DNA of 64,000 nucleotides from Spirochaetales bacterium. Lineage in GTDB: Bacteria; Spirochaetota; Spirochaetia; Sphaerochaetales; Sphaerochaetaceae. A program made the translations under genes and the position numbers. Shown here in pieces: positions 35,006-43,570 of the stretch. Below the pieces are notes generated by a model. The model saw only the letters and a list, made by a program, of their open reading frames with translations, was not told the DNA's origin and made no database searches. Every line of letters begins with the position of its first letter. The first letter of the stretch is position 1. The stretch lies in the NCBI GenBank assembly GCA_018433865.1, contig JAHDQJ010000013.1, positions 25,276-89,275 on the forward strand, given 5' to 3'.

Positions 35006-36264
35006 CGTTCTTCTTGATTACACTCCTGGCCCTTCTCGCCATCGGAGTTCCCATATTCATTTCACTTGGGCTTGCAGCAACCGTGCTCTGGTTTACCGAG
35101 TATCATACCCTTGAGTTTATCATGATGTTTCAAAAGATGTTCACTGGAATGGATGTGTTCACATTGATGGCGATTCCTTTCTTCATGCTTGCTGGCGAGC
35201 TCATGAATACAGGAGGACTGAGCAAACGGCTGGTGAATTTCGCGCAGAAATCGATCGGTTGGGTGCACGGTGGCTTAGGATTCGCTACCGTCCTCTCGAG
35301 CATGCTCATTGCAGCGATCCTTGGATCGGCATCGGCAAGTGCTGCGATGATCGGTATGATCATGATTCCTGAGATGGTGGACCGTGGGTACAAGGATGAT
35401 TATTCCGCTGCACTGGTCGCTGCATCAGGCGCGATCGGACCGATCATTCCTCCCAGTATCCCGTTGATCATCTACGGAGTGATCGCTCAGTTATCCATAT
35501 CCAAACTTTTTGCCAGCGGCTACATCCCGGGAGTCATGATTGGTGCGTTTTTCATGATCTATAACTATAGATTCGCAAAGAAAAACAAGTATCCTGCTGA
35601 GAGCAAACCGACTTTCAAGGAATTCCTTATCTCTTTCAAGCAAGCATTGTTAACACTATTTCTTCCTGTGATCATCATGGGAGGTATCCTTGGTGGAATT
35701 TTCACACCAACCGAAGCTGGTGTCGTGGCTGTCGTGTATGCCCTGATCATTGGAATGGTGGTGTATCGAGAAATATCTATCAAGGATCTGTTCAAGATTT
35801 TCCTGAAGGCAGCGAACAGCAGTGCCATGATCCTCATGGTGATGGCTGTTGCCTCCTTCCTTTCATGGATATTCACAATGCAACGGATTCCATTCCTGAT
35901 TTCTGAGTTGATTTTTTCAATCACACAGAATCCGTTGGTATTCCTTTTGATAATCAACCTCCTGATGATTGTCGTTGGCATGTTTCTTGATGCAGTTTCT
36001 GCGCTGACCGTCATGACTCCCGTGTTGCTTCCTGTCAGCTTGGCACTGGGTATTGATCCGATTCTCTTCGGAGTCATGATGACAGTAAACTTGAGCATCG
36101 GTGTCTTGACACCTCCGGTCGGCTTGAATCTCTTTGTAACTTCAAGCATCTCAAAGGTAGGAGTACTTCGTATAAGCAAGGCGATCATACCGTTTGCCCT
36201 GCTGATTCTTTTGGTACTCTTGCTGATGATGTTCGTGCCAAGTATTTTCCTGATCTTCGCTTGA
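35002..36264 (+). CDS. TRAP transporter large permease (DctM type)
   Basis: A 420-residue protein with about 12 hydrophobic segments. 'GMDVFTLMAIPFFMLAGELMNTGGLSKRL' and 'ALVAASGAIGPIIPPSIPLIIYG' are typical DctM sequences, as is 'NLSIGVLTPPVGLNLFVTSSIS'. It drives sodium-coupled uptake of the acid captured by the DctP protein. A strong hairpin follows. Confidence 0.94.
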   Translation: MTFFLITLLALLAIGVPIFISLGLAATVLWFTEYHTLEFIMMFQKMFTGMDVFTLMAIPFFMLAGELMNTGGLSKRLVNFAQKSIGWVHGGLGFATVLSSMLIAAILGSASASAAMIGMIMIPEMVDRGYKDDYSAALVAASGAIGPIIPPSIPLIIYGVIAQLSISKLFASGYIPGVMIGAFFMIYNYRFAKKNKYPAESKPTFKEFLISFKQALLTLFLPVIIMGGILGGIFTPTEAGVVAVVYALIIGMVVYREISIKDLFKIFLKAANSSAMILMVMAVASFLSWIFTMQRIPFLISELIFSITQNPLVFLLIINLLMIVVGMFLDAVSALTVMTPVLLPVSLALGIDPILFGVMMTVNLSIGVLTPPVGLNLFVTSSISKVGVLRISKAIIPFALLILLVLLLMMFVPSIFLIFA

Positions 36265-36284
36265 TCAAGATAATGAATTTCAAA

Positions 36285-36311
36285 CCCCAAGCATAAAATT
36301 CGTGCTTGGGG
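36285..36311 (+). terminator. Hairpin terminator of the TRAP operon
   Basis: CCCCAAGCA (36285-36293) pairs with TGCTTGGGG (36303-36311). No long T-run follows on either strand. The site lies 20 bases after the DctM stop, within the 300-base gap to the convergent diguanylate cyclase gene, so it may serve both directions. Nothing else is recognised in the gap 36312-36565. Confidence 0.6.
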
Positions 36312-36565
36312 TATCAGGATATATGACAGCCAGGGTATCGTTCTGGTATACAATTCGATGAGTTGTTGTCGCCAACCAACACAATTGCGACATGATAATT
36401 TCACATGACGACGTCTGCAGGAGAAGAATCAACGGAAAAAATGTTGGCCACGAACAAGAACTTGATACGAAGTATATAAAGCGGACACGCTTCCTATCGA
36501 TTCGATGAGTACGCTGTTCTTACGGGAAGACATCACGGAACACTGCGAATTTTCCTACATAGTTG

Positions 36566-37762
36566 TCAGGAATCCCGTTCCACGCTCGGCTCATATACGG
36601 ATATCTTTCCCTTTCCTGCCGCTTTCGCCTGATACAGCGCCTTGTCAGTGCACTCGATGAGCATCATCTCATCCATCTCCGGTTCCCATTGTGCGAGGCC
36701 GATGCTCAGCGAAGCTTTTCTGGAGGGAGTCGCATCGATCAACGTGACGGCATGTTGGATCCTTCTTGCGATGGTGAGTCCTTGCGAAATGGAACACTCG
36801 GGAAGGATCACGGCGAATTCATCCCCGCCGTAGCGGGCGATGCTGTCTATCGATCGGGTTTCCTTTCGAATCACCCCGGAAATATTCACCAACAGACGAT
36901 CTCCCTCCGTATGACCCAAGGTATCATTGACCATCTTGAACCAATCGACATCCATGAGCATCAGGCAGAAACTCCGGTTTCCTCCCTTTACTGTACGGAT
37001 CTCATCGCGCAGTTTCCTGAAAAAGTACCTTCTGCTCGGGAGCTTCGTAAGGTAGTCTTCCATCGAAGCCCGTGCCATGAGGATGAATGCGATGAATATG
37101 CCGATGGAGATCAGGAGGATGAGAAAGAAGAAGCTCGCACCGATCATCAAGTCCATCGTTCTCGTATGTTCCCGTACGGAATTGGCTGAATAGTCCACGC
37201 CTACGATACCCAGGACCGTATCGTCCTGTGGGTCCACGATCGGTGCATATCCGGTGATGTAGCTCCCCCAATTCGTTACATAGATAAGGTCGGTGGATCC
37301 GACGGTCCTGTTGAGGAACACGGACCGTTCCACGACTCCCATGACATCAAGATCCCCGAGATCGGAGAAGAGGGGAGTGCCCGGTTCGGTCCCATCAAGC
37401 ACATAGGCGATCGTATCGGAATCGATCCACTTCTCCGTGTAGATGAAATCGGCTTTCGCATACGTTTGGATATGATGCAGTGTTGCATTCAGTCTCAAGT
37501 ACTCAGCCAGCTCCTCATCATCCACCTCCTCGATCGCACGCACTTCGTGCAATCTTCGGTAGATTTCCAGCTCCCCTTCGATAAGTGCAGAGACACTTAC
37601 CGCAAGTCCCTCCGCTCGCATTCGCATCTCATCGATGATCAGCCTGTGATACTGGTTTCTCAACACATATGCGGGGATGACCATGAGGGCCGTGATGACC
37701 AAGAGAATCGAGGCCAATACAAGAATGCGCGGATTCACCCTGAAACGATGGAATCGAATCAT
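36566..37762 (-). CDS. Membrane diguanylate cyclase with extracytoplasmic sensor
   Basis: A 398-residue protein. One membrane segment near residues 14-36 and a second near 205-230 enclose an extracytoplasmic sensor of about 165 residues with a Cache-like 'GYAPIVDPQDDTVLGIVGVDYSA' strand. The C-terminal GGDEF domain has 'DVDWFKMVNDTLGHTEGD' and an intact 'ARYGGDEFAVI' site, with the inhibitory RxxD motif (RSID) five residues before it. It should make cyclic-di-GMP with product feedback. No EAL domain or c-di-GMP receptor is seen in the window. Confidence 0.93.
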   Translation of the reverse strand: MIRFHRFRVNPRILVLASILLVITALMVIPAYVLRNQYHRLIIDEMRMRAEGLAVSVSALIEGELEIYRRLHEVRAIEEVDDEELAEYLRLNATLHHIQTYAKADFIYTEKWIDSDTIAYVLDGTEPGTPLFSDLGDLDVMGVVERSVFLNRTVGSTDLIYVTNWGSYITGYAPIVDPQDDTVLGIVGVDYSANSVREHTRTMDLMIGASFFFLILLISIGIFIAFILMARASMEDYLTKLPSRRYFFRKLRDEIRTVKGGNRSFCLMLMDVDWFKMVNDTLGHTEGDRLLVNISGVIRKETRSIDSIARYGGDEFAVILPECSISQGLTIARRIQHAVTLIDATPSRKASLSIGLAQWEPEMDEMMLIECTDKALYQAKAAGKGKISVYEPSVERDS

Positions 37763-37894
37763 GATAGTCTTTGATCCTCTCTCGTCATATCCTGTATAGT
37801 TTGGATAACCCTATCATCATCCATAGGATTCGTAAAGCGTCCATGAACAGCCCAGTCGCACTTTTCGTGTAACCTCAATGGGATCCATACAGAA

Positions 37895-37923
37895 CGGGTG
37901 ACCCGGAATCGATGGGTCACCCG
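37895..37923 (-). terminator. Strong hairpin after the DUF4832-like lipoprotein gene
   Basis: CGGGTGACCC (37895-37904) pairs perfectly with GGGTCACCCG (37914-37923), loop 9 bases. It lies 40 bases downstream of the minus-strand gene ending at 37963. Only a weak T-rich stretch follows on that strand. Confidence 0.55.
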
Positions 37924-37962
37924 CAACATGGTGCTCTGGATCAGCGTTTCCGATGGCCGGTG

Positions 37963-40194
37963 CTATGGCAAATAGAACAATGACCGATCATCAGCAAGAT
38001 CGTCGAACCCGCGTACCTCAAATCGGGATGGTCTTTCGCCAATACCGACAATTCCCAGTGGCGTGTACCCGCCACTGAAGTAGTTGGTGTTCGCAAACCG
38101 TACTGACGGAACCATTCCTGCCGGATCGAGTAACGTGATCGCGACAATGTACTGGCCGGCTGGGATGTCATAGGTTCTGAAGGTGTGTGCAAGCAGCTGT
38201 GTCTCACCAGGCAACCAGGTCCGGGTATCGATATCAGGCCACGTTGCACTCCACACCGGTCTCCGTGTGTGCGTATCCAGCAATGCTACTTGCAACGGCC
38301 AATCGTAATAGAGCGGGGTGGTGCCGGTATTGCTGATCTTCACAGAAAGGGAAAGTTCTCCTTGCCATATCTGTGCAGGAATCTCTGCCTCCTCGACGAT
38401 GAACGTGTAGCCCAGGGCGTTCTGGATCGCCTTGGATTGTTGCAATACCTGAATATCCTGGAAATTCACCCTATCAAGAACAGACAGATGGTTCCAATGC
38501 AGGTCCTCGATGATACTGACCAATCGCTCGCCATGGTCTCTCACCAATGCGTAGAAATTGGCGTCCGACCACCCAGGGTATCCAAGGAATAGCGGATCGA
38601 TCTCTCCTCCGCGGACGGTGGTCTTCCATGCTTCGGCATGCTCGGGTTTCTTCAATTCCTTTGCCATCAATTCGGAATCGTTCGCCCAATAGTCGCTGCC
38701 AAAGTGCCCGAATACATCCCAATGGATGCCGAAGGGGTAACCGGGAAAATCCCGGGGATACCGTCGCATCAACAACTTGTCGGGGAATGCCTGGTAAAAA
38801 GCCTCGGCAAATTCGCGGGCATAGGGGACCGGATTCGGCTCAACGAATCCCAGATTGCCGAATCCCGGGTCATGATGTTCGGCACAATCCCCGATGATCC
38901 CCATCTCCACATAGGCGATCCTGGGGTCGTCGTTCCAAGCTTCTCCCAGTTTCGCGATGAGTTTCAGCATTCTTTCCTTGAATTCCTTGCTATAGAAGTC
39001 TCCGACTTCCAAGTCTTCCGGCCAACAGGGAGGATCAGGAGTATAGAGGAGATACACACGGGGAATGATCTTGATATTGTAGGCACTGAGGTCTCCTATC
39101 ATGTGATCGGTCGCATGTTTGATGCGTTCCACGGTATCACATGCATTACGTTCGAGGAGGTTCCATCCAAAGTATTGTCTCGCCAACGATGCCCAGGGAT
39201 GACCCAACGCCGGTTCGATGCCTGGGCGCATTCCTTTCAGTGGATTGCGGAATGCATCGGTATAGCGTTGATACGTATAGGATACAGTGTTGGTCCCGGT
39301 GATTTCCTTTCCTATCAAAGGGGGAGCGCTGCTTTCGTCTGCGGGAATGACATCCAGCCTGAACGGTACATGGGAAACGGTATTCTTCGCATCGGTACAG
39401 GAGAGAAAGATCGTCTGGCTTCCGATTTCTTCAGGCACTCCTTCGATGACGCCTGCCGCGTCAAGGTGCAAACCCTTCGGAAGGTCGGTGGCGGCTGTGA
39501 TCATGACCGGCGGTTGTGCCGATCCGCGGATGGCAGGGGCATAGCGATACGGTATTCCCTCGCGGGCAGTGGGAAGAGCAAGCTGGGCAGATTTATAAGT
39601 ATCCTGGTACTCGAAATCTTCCGTGAGGATGACAGATCCTGCATGATCCAGGATTTCGATATCATCGATCACGATGCCTCCGGAACCAACCACGTTCCAT
39701 CCCAGTTCATAATCGGAATAGTCATGGAGTTCGAATGTGTAACTCGCCACATTGATCTCCCCCACATTCCCCTCGATCATATAGGAGGGAACCCATTGTT
39801 CATGGGAACTTCCCTCTTGCGAATAGATGCCAAGCTCAAACCAGGAGGAGGAATTGGCAGGTGGCTTTACGATACGATAGGTGAATCGTACCGTGTATGA
39901 CTGACCTGGTCGGAACATGAGCAATTGTTTTCGGTTACGGATGAACAGATGATACCGATCATCCACCGGTTCCTGCACGGCATACAGCGAGGTGATTCCG
40001 GAAATCACCAGATTAGAATCGTTGGTCAGATTTCCAGGTTGGAAAATTTGGAAGGCAACGCCTTCGCGACCGATCTCCATTTCCGGTGCCAACGGTTCGA
40101 TGCACTCGACCACCGGAGTTTCCTGCAACGTGCTGCAGGATGACAAGATGACCACTGGCAACATCACGATGATGAGCAAAAGCGCTCGTTTCAT
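37963..40194 (-). CDS. Large lipoprotein with glycosidase-like barrel (DUF4832-type)
   Basis: A 743-residue lipoprotein. The signal peptide ends at Cys20 ('VILSSCST'), and AAGGAGG stands before the ATG at 40194. Residues 30-190 look like a carbohydrate-binding beta-sandwich ('WFELGIYSQEGSSHEQWVPSYM'). Residues 215-280 look like an Ig-type domain ('ATDLPKGLHLDAAGVIEGVPEEIGSQ'). The central part ('FRNPLKGMRPGIEP', 'IKIIPRVYLLYTPDPPCWPEDL', 'IAYVEMGIIGDCAEHHDPGFG') resembles a TIM-barrel glycosidase of the DUF4874/DUF4832 pair, and the C-terminus is a beta domain. It is likely a surface glycan-binding or glycan-cleaving protein, regulated by the LuxR-type gene just upstream. Confidence 0.75.
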   Translation of the reverse strand: MKRALLLIIVMLPVVILSSCSTLQETPVVECIEPLAPEMEIGREGVAFQIFQPGNLTNDSNLVISGITSLYAVQEPVDDRYHLFIRNRKQLLMFRPGQSYTVRFTYRIVKPPANSSSWFELGIYSQEGSSHEQWVPSYMIEGNVGEINVASYTFELHDYSDYELGWNVVGSGGIVIDDIEILDHAGSVILTEDFEYQDTYKSAQLALPTAREGIPYRYAPAIRGSAQPPVMITAATDLPKGLHLDAAGVIEGVPEEIGSQTIFLSCTDAKNTVSHVPFRLDVIPADESSAPPLIGKEITGTNTVSYTYQRYTDAFRNPLKGMRPGIEPALGHPWASLARQYFGWNLLERNACDTVERIKHATDHMIGDLSAYNIKIIPRVYLLYTPDPPCWPEDLEVGDFYSKEFKERMLKLIAKLGEAWNDDPRIAYVEMGIIGDCAEHHDPGFGNLGFVEPNPVPYAREFAEAFYQAFPDKLLMRRYPRDFPGYPFGIHWDVFGHFGSDYWANDSELMAKELKKPEHAEAWKTTVRGGEIDPLFLGYPGWSDANFYALVRDHGERLVSIIEDLHWNHLSVLDRVNFQDIQVLQQSKAIQNALGYTFIVEEAEIPAQIWQGELSLSVKISNTGTTPLYYDWPLQVALLDTHTRRPVWSATWPDIDTRTWLPGETQLLAHTFRTYDIPAGQYIVAITLLDPAGMVPSVRFANTNYFSGGYTPLGIVGIGERPSRFEVRGFDDLADDRSLFYLP

Positions 40195-40395
40195 AGGTAC
40201 CTCCTTGAAAGGGCCATCGCACCGATGTCCCTCCTGCGATGGTAGTACCCTTGGTTCCCGCATACAAGTTCAAATTCGGCAATGAGATACATGAACCGGC
40301 AAAATCATACTTTGGTATGAGTGCCAAGGACCTGCACAATTCGCAGGGTTCCGCACATCGATGAGAAAACAACAGCTACTGATAACAAATTCAAG

Positions 40396-41661
40396 TCATG
40401 CCTGTGCGGAATCAGGATTGGCAGGAGGCAATGTATCCTCAAGGGCTTCCCGTCCTTTCACTTGATCCCCACGCAGAAGAGCGTGGAGCTCACTGCGACT
40501 CGAGATGCCGAGTTTGGCGTAGAGACTCGCCGTGTGGGTCTTGACCGTAGCCAGACTGATGAACAGGGCTTCGGCCATCTGTGATTGTGACCGCCCGCTG
40601 AGGATATGTCGCAGGATGTCCGTCTGCCGGTCGCTCAACCCATAGCGCTGTATGAAAGCATGCAAATCCGTTTTCGGGTAGCAGATGATCAATACACCGA
40701 TCCGATCTTTCCAGCAATCGTTCACGATCGAGTAGTTGGCAATCACTTCGACTGTCTCCTCAATTGCATTCCGGATGAACTGGGCATGGGAGTAGAACGA
40801 TTTTCCTGAGGAGACCACCGACTCGATCTGTCTCTCAATCTGCTCTGCATCGATGAAGATCTCCTTCATGGGTATCCCAGATTGCGGAATCTCTGTTGCC
40901 TTGATCAGGGCTTTTGCAGATCCATTGATGTCCGTGATGGTCCAGGAACGATCGACCATGAAGACCGGTTGATCCATGTGGATCATCAACGAACTCTCGA
41001 TTGAAGCGGGGGAGAACCGCAGCAATCCGTAGCGAAGTATCGCATACGATACCGCAGCCATCCAAAGCAGGGGAACACAGAAAGAGAGCGGCGGATATCC
41101 TCGCGATCCGGCCATGAAATCCAACAGGATGCCGATCGCAGAACCGCAGACGGTGCTGATGCTGATGATACGCCCTTGTATGCGTTCCCGATGCAATGTC
41201 GACTTCCTTCCCCACAGCGCTGCGAGGATCGGTATGGACAACGACTCCAAACCGGCAAATAGTTGGTGGGAAACGAACCAGAACCCGCTAGGATACTCTT
41301 TGGCAAGAAGCCCGAATCCGATGTTTGCCACTTGATAGATGGTGATCCTGGTCGAGATCAGGATGAAACAGATTTGCAGCCCCAGGGACTTCCACCCATC
41401 GGTGAGGAAAAGGATGAACATGATGCCTGCAAGGATGAACAGTTCTGATCCGGCAAAATACAACCGCTCGAAGATTGCAACTGTCGCACGGTCACGGAAT
41501 ACCTGCTGACCAAAGCTACCGAGAGCCCACAGTGCCAGCATCGTGCACAGCAGGACGAACGACCGCTGTACCTGGCTCTTTTTTCCGAAGGCCAATACAA
41601 GGATGCCGAGATAGAGGTAGGTCACGCAGGCGAGGCTTGAGATGATACTGTAGGTCAGCAT
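40396..41661 (-). CDS. Membrane-bound PAS/LuxR-type transcriptional regulator
   Basis: A 421-residue protein. Residues 1-220 hold seven hydrophobic segments of the kind found in 7TM histidine-kinase sensors. Residues 230-330 form a PAS-like domain ('FMVDRSWTITDINGSAKALIKA'). Residues 345-405 are a LuxR helix-turn-helix ('YGLSDRQTDILRHILSGRSQSQMAEALFISLATVKTHTASLYAKLGISSRSELHALL'). No kinase domain is seen, so it would bind DNA from the membrane. A GTG two codons upstream is an alternative start. The lipoprotein gene at 37963-40194 follows in the same direction after 200 bases and is a likely target. Confidence 0.87.
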   Translation of the reverse strand: MLTYSIISSLACVTYLYLGILVLAFGKKSQVQRSFVLLCTMLALWALGSFGQQVFRDRATVAIFERLYFAGSELFILAGIMFILFLTDGWKSLGLQICFILISTRITIYQVANIGFGLLAKEYPSGFWFVSHQLFAGLESLSIPILAALWGRKSTLHRERIQGRIISISTVCGSAIGILLDFMAGSRGYPPLSFCVPLLWMAAVSYAILRYGLLRFSPASIESSLMIHMDQPVFMVDRSWTITDINGSAKALIKATEIPQSGIPMKEIFIDAEQIERQIESVVSSGKSFYSHAQFIRNAIEETVEVIANYSIVNDCWKDRIGVLIICYPKTDLHAFIQRYGLSDRQTDILRHILSGRSQSQMAEALFISLATVKTHTASLYAKLGISSRSELHALLRGDQVKGREALEDTLPPANPDSAQA

Positions 41662-41665
41662 GTAC

Positions 41666-41694
41666 ACCAGTGTAGCACTGTTTTCGACACTGGT
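41666..41694. repeat. Inverted repeat at the start of the LuxR-type gene
   Basis: ACCAGTGT (41666-41673) and ACACTGGT (41687-41694) are perfect arms, 13 bases apart, ending 4 bases from the ATG of the minus-strand gene. It could be an autoregulatory operator or a leader hairpin. No Shine-Dalgarno sequence is seen at this gene. Confidence 0.45.
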
Positions 41695-41699
41695 AAAAT

Positions 41700-42126
41700 T
41701 TTAAATGACATAACCAATTATTGGGATAACTTCATGATATGGTCAAAAGCTCCATGCCATTCCTCAGAGTATTGGTTTCGCAGTGTCCTCACCTGGATAT
41801 CCATAAGCTGTGAATCGGCAGGGCGGGCAAGAATCCCAGGATCCCTGCAGGATCTTTGAGTTGATGATCCACGGTCGGAACCGACTCCGATTCTCATCCT
41901 TTGACCTCGTCCCAGACTCCATCTGCGCGGTGACCTGGTCCGGTAGATACCTCACCTACACGGTTGGAGCGGATTGGTTGAGGAATGCCGTTCGCGGGAT
42001 GGTGAGGAATGTTTTTTACGAGCATGAAACTGCGATCATGATGAAGATCACGTGTTCCTCCCTGTGTGGTATTGAAAACGATATCACGTACCTCTGTCAT
42101 CTCTTGAAATATAATACAATGATTAC
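41700..42126. other. Intergenic region without a recognised gene
   Basis: About 430 bases between the LuxR-type gene and the first RiPP promoter. Open frames of about 60-110 codons exist on both strands but have no start site of quality and no family resemblance. The stretch 41800-42010 is GC-rich like a decayed coding region; I see no identifiable parent gene. Confidence 0.4.
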
Positions 42127-42149
42127 AAATATTTTTATATAAAATATTT
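42127..42149. repeat. AT-rich inverted repeat upstream of precursor 1 promoter
   Basis: AAATATTTT (42127-42135) and AAAATATTT (42141-42149) flank TATAT and end one base before the -35 box. It may be an UP element or a regulator site. The second copy of the cassette has an AT-rich stretch in the same place but without the exact palindrome. Confidence 0.4.
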
Positions 42150-42150
42150 A

Positions 42151-42179
42151 TTGACATTGTTATTACTTTGTAATCTACT
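42151..42179 (+). promoter_or_regulatory. Promoter of RiPP precursor 1
   Basis: TTGACA (42151-42156) and TCTACT (42174-42179) are separated by 17 bases. The same pair with the same spacing occurs before precursor 2 (50291-50319), which supports the assignment. A leader of about 115 bases follows before the start codon. Confidence 0.6.
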
Positions 42180-42301
42180 ATACATGTATTCTGTAGGACA
42201 GAATATGACACAAGAGATCCCCGACAGATAAGACTCGACCATGATGAAGTGAGAGGTTCCTTGTGCCAGTACGCCCGTGAAGGGGAAGGGAGGTTTCGCT
42301 A

Positions 42302-42448
42302 ATGGGTAAACAGGAAGTCGTAACAGGTATTCCGGCGATGAAACCGCAAGGTGGTCTGGAACCCTATGAACCGCCAGCCGTGTCGGAGCTGGGGACGGTG
42401 GAGGATCTGACATGGACCTCCTCGTTCGATTTGTCGACGGGGGTATAG
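42302..42448 (+). CDS. Lasso-type RiPP precursor peptide 1
   Basis: A 48-residue peptide with GGGAGG 8 bases before the ATG. Residues 22-37 read YEPPAVSELGTVEDLT, fitting the YxxPxLxxLGxxxxLT leader pattern that PqqD-type domains bind in lasso-peptide systems (Val replaces the usual Leu). Residues 38-48 are WTSSFDLSTGV. If Thr37 is the -2 position as in lasso leaders, the core would be only ten residues with Asp43 at position 5, not the 7-9 needed for a macrolactam ring. Ser and Thr residues in the core are possible targets for the kinase at 47015. The stop lies 2 bases before the lipoprotein start at 42451. A second copy is at 50440. Confidence 0.8.
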   Translation: MGKQEVVTGIPAMKPQGGLEPYEPPAVSELGTVEDLTWTSSFDLSTGV

Positions 42449-42450
42449 AT

Positions 42451-43470
42451 ATGAAAGCATGGAAACATGGAGTACGTCTGGCGGTGATGCTTGCCGTGTG
42501 CGTGCTCTTGGTCGCCTGTCCCGAACCGGGAAGCGACCTGGACGGCCTGGGAAATGAATTCGAGGTGGTCTTGGGCCTCCCGCAGGACTCGGGTGCGACA
42601 GATAGGGCTGCGTTTACGATAAATAACGATCCAGACGTAACTCATGTGTACGCCAAGGTCTTCAATTCGACGAGGGAGCATCTGCCCAGTATCCATGAGT
42701 CAGGTGTGACCGAACTGATCAAAGATGAAGCGGCAGGAAAATGGTCTGTGACGGTTCGATTGGCATCTCCTACGAGCGGAACGATCACGTTCTTCGTGTG
42801 GGGGGAGAACTTTTCGGGCGAACACTTGTACTCGGGAGACGGCAACCTTACGGTGGGTACAAATAACAATTCCATAACCGTGACGACAGGGGCAGGCTAC
42901 TCACTGAGGGACATGGGTCCGGGTGGGGGCTATATCTTCTATGACAAGGGCAGCTATGGTAAAGACGGATGGCGGTATCTGGAGGCAGCCCGTGCTGGCT
43001 GGAGCGGGAGTACCTCGGATCCCGGCTATATTTTCGGACATTATATGCCTGATGGATCCACCAATACCACTATGGGGACAACTACCGGGGTTGGGACTGG
43101 AGAAGAGAATACTCTAGCCTTGGTGTCATCGATGCAAAACGCCGCCTATAATTATACGTACGGAGGTGGGACGACGGCAAACTATGCAGCGAAGATCTGC
43201 TATGATCACGTAACGGGGGGGTATGACGACTGGTTCCTGCCATCGAAGGATGAGTTGACCCTGATGTACCAAAACTTAGTGGCAACTTACGGACTTGGAA
43301 GATTTTCCGTTCTCGAAGCCTATTGGAGCTCCTCGGAAGACTACACCGATCCAGCTCAAGCCATACGATATGCTTGGGCTCTATACATTAAGGATGATGG
43401 AACAGCTGTGTATTATCCCGGGACCTATCGACAAAATTCTCTCAAGGTCAGGCCTGTACGGGATTTCTGA
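42451..43470 (+). CDS. Lcl-domain secreted lipoprotein 1, paired with RiPP precursor
   Basis: A 339-residue lipoprotein. The start at 42451 is chosen because it opens the signal peptide, which ends at Cys23 ('VLLVACPEPG'); an ATG at 42412 in the same frame lies inside the precursor gene. Residues 35-150 form a beta-rich domain ('HVYAKVFNSTREHLPS', 'GTITFFVWGENFSGEHLYSG'). From 'DMGPGGGYIFYDKG' on, the sequence matches the Lcl C-terminal/DUF1566 type: 'GGYDDWFLPSKDELTLMYQNL', 'YWSSSED' and a terminal 'VRPVRDF'. Such domains are extracellular and probably bind ligands. The invariable pairing with a precursor peptide suggests a receptor, carrier or target for the peptide. Paralogue at 50589. Confidence 0.85.
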   Translation: MKAWKHGVRLAVMLAVCVLLVACPEPGSDLDGLGNEFEVVLGLPQDSGATDRAAFTINNDPDVTHVYAKVFNSTREHLPSIHESGVTELIKDEAAGKWSVTVRLASPTSGTITFFVWGENFSGEHLYSGDGNLTVGTNNNSITVTTGAGYSLRDMGPGGGYIFYDKGSYGKDGWRYLEAARAGWSGSTSDPGYIFGHYMPDGSTNTTMGTTTGVGTGEENTLALVSSMQNAAYNYTYGGGTTANYAAKICYDHVTGGYDDWFLPSKDELTLMYQNLVATYGLGRFSVLEAYWSSSEDYTDPAQAIRYAWALYIKDDGTAVYYPGTYRQNSLKVRPVRDF

Positions 43471-43511
43471 TGAGCTGTGTGACAATTCATTCATGTAACC
43501 ATTGAACGATG

Positions 43512-43536
43512 TGCAGGGGGTGAGAAACCCCCTGCA
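43512..43536 (+). other. Strong stem-loop between Lcl lipoprotein 1 and downstream RiPP genes
   Basis: TGCAGGGGG (43512-43520) pairs with CCCCCTGCA (43528-43536), loop TGAGAAA. No T-run follows, so partial read-through into the biosynthetic genes is likely, giving more precursor and lipoprotein than enzyme. Confidence 0.6.
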
Positions 43537-43570
43537 GTGAAACATGTTGTTCCGAATCGGAAAGGAACTC

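Larger units (their letters stand above)
42140..43470 (+). repeat. Precursor-Lcl cassette, copy 1 of a dispersed duplication
   Basis: Promoter, leader, precursor and lipoprotein of this segment are repeated at about 50281-51524 in the same orientation, about 8.1 kb away. The leader shares 'GAAGGGGAAGGGAGGTTTCG', and the precursor genes share 'GACATGGACCTCCTCGTTCG' exactly. Similarity falls in the first precursor codons and in the middle of the lipoprotein gene. Confidence 0.75.

Noticed and set aside
41810..42142. A 110-codon open frame upstream of the RiPP locus, with shorter frames on the other strand
   Set aside because: It has no ribosome site, no family resemblance and a composition like decayed DNA; it runs into the AT-rich promoter region.
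42180..42300. The conserved precursor leader as a known riboswitch such as a cyclic-di-GMP type
   Set aside because: A diguanylate cyclase is nearby, but I could not match the conserved core of any riboswitch class I know.
42412..42450. An in-frame ATG 39 bases upstream of the Lcl lipoprotein 1 start (and its counterpart at 50547)
   Set aside because: It lies inside the precursor gene in another frame and would put a polar stretch before the signal peptide.
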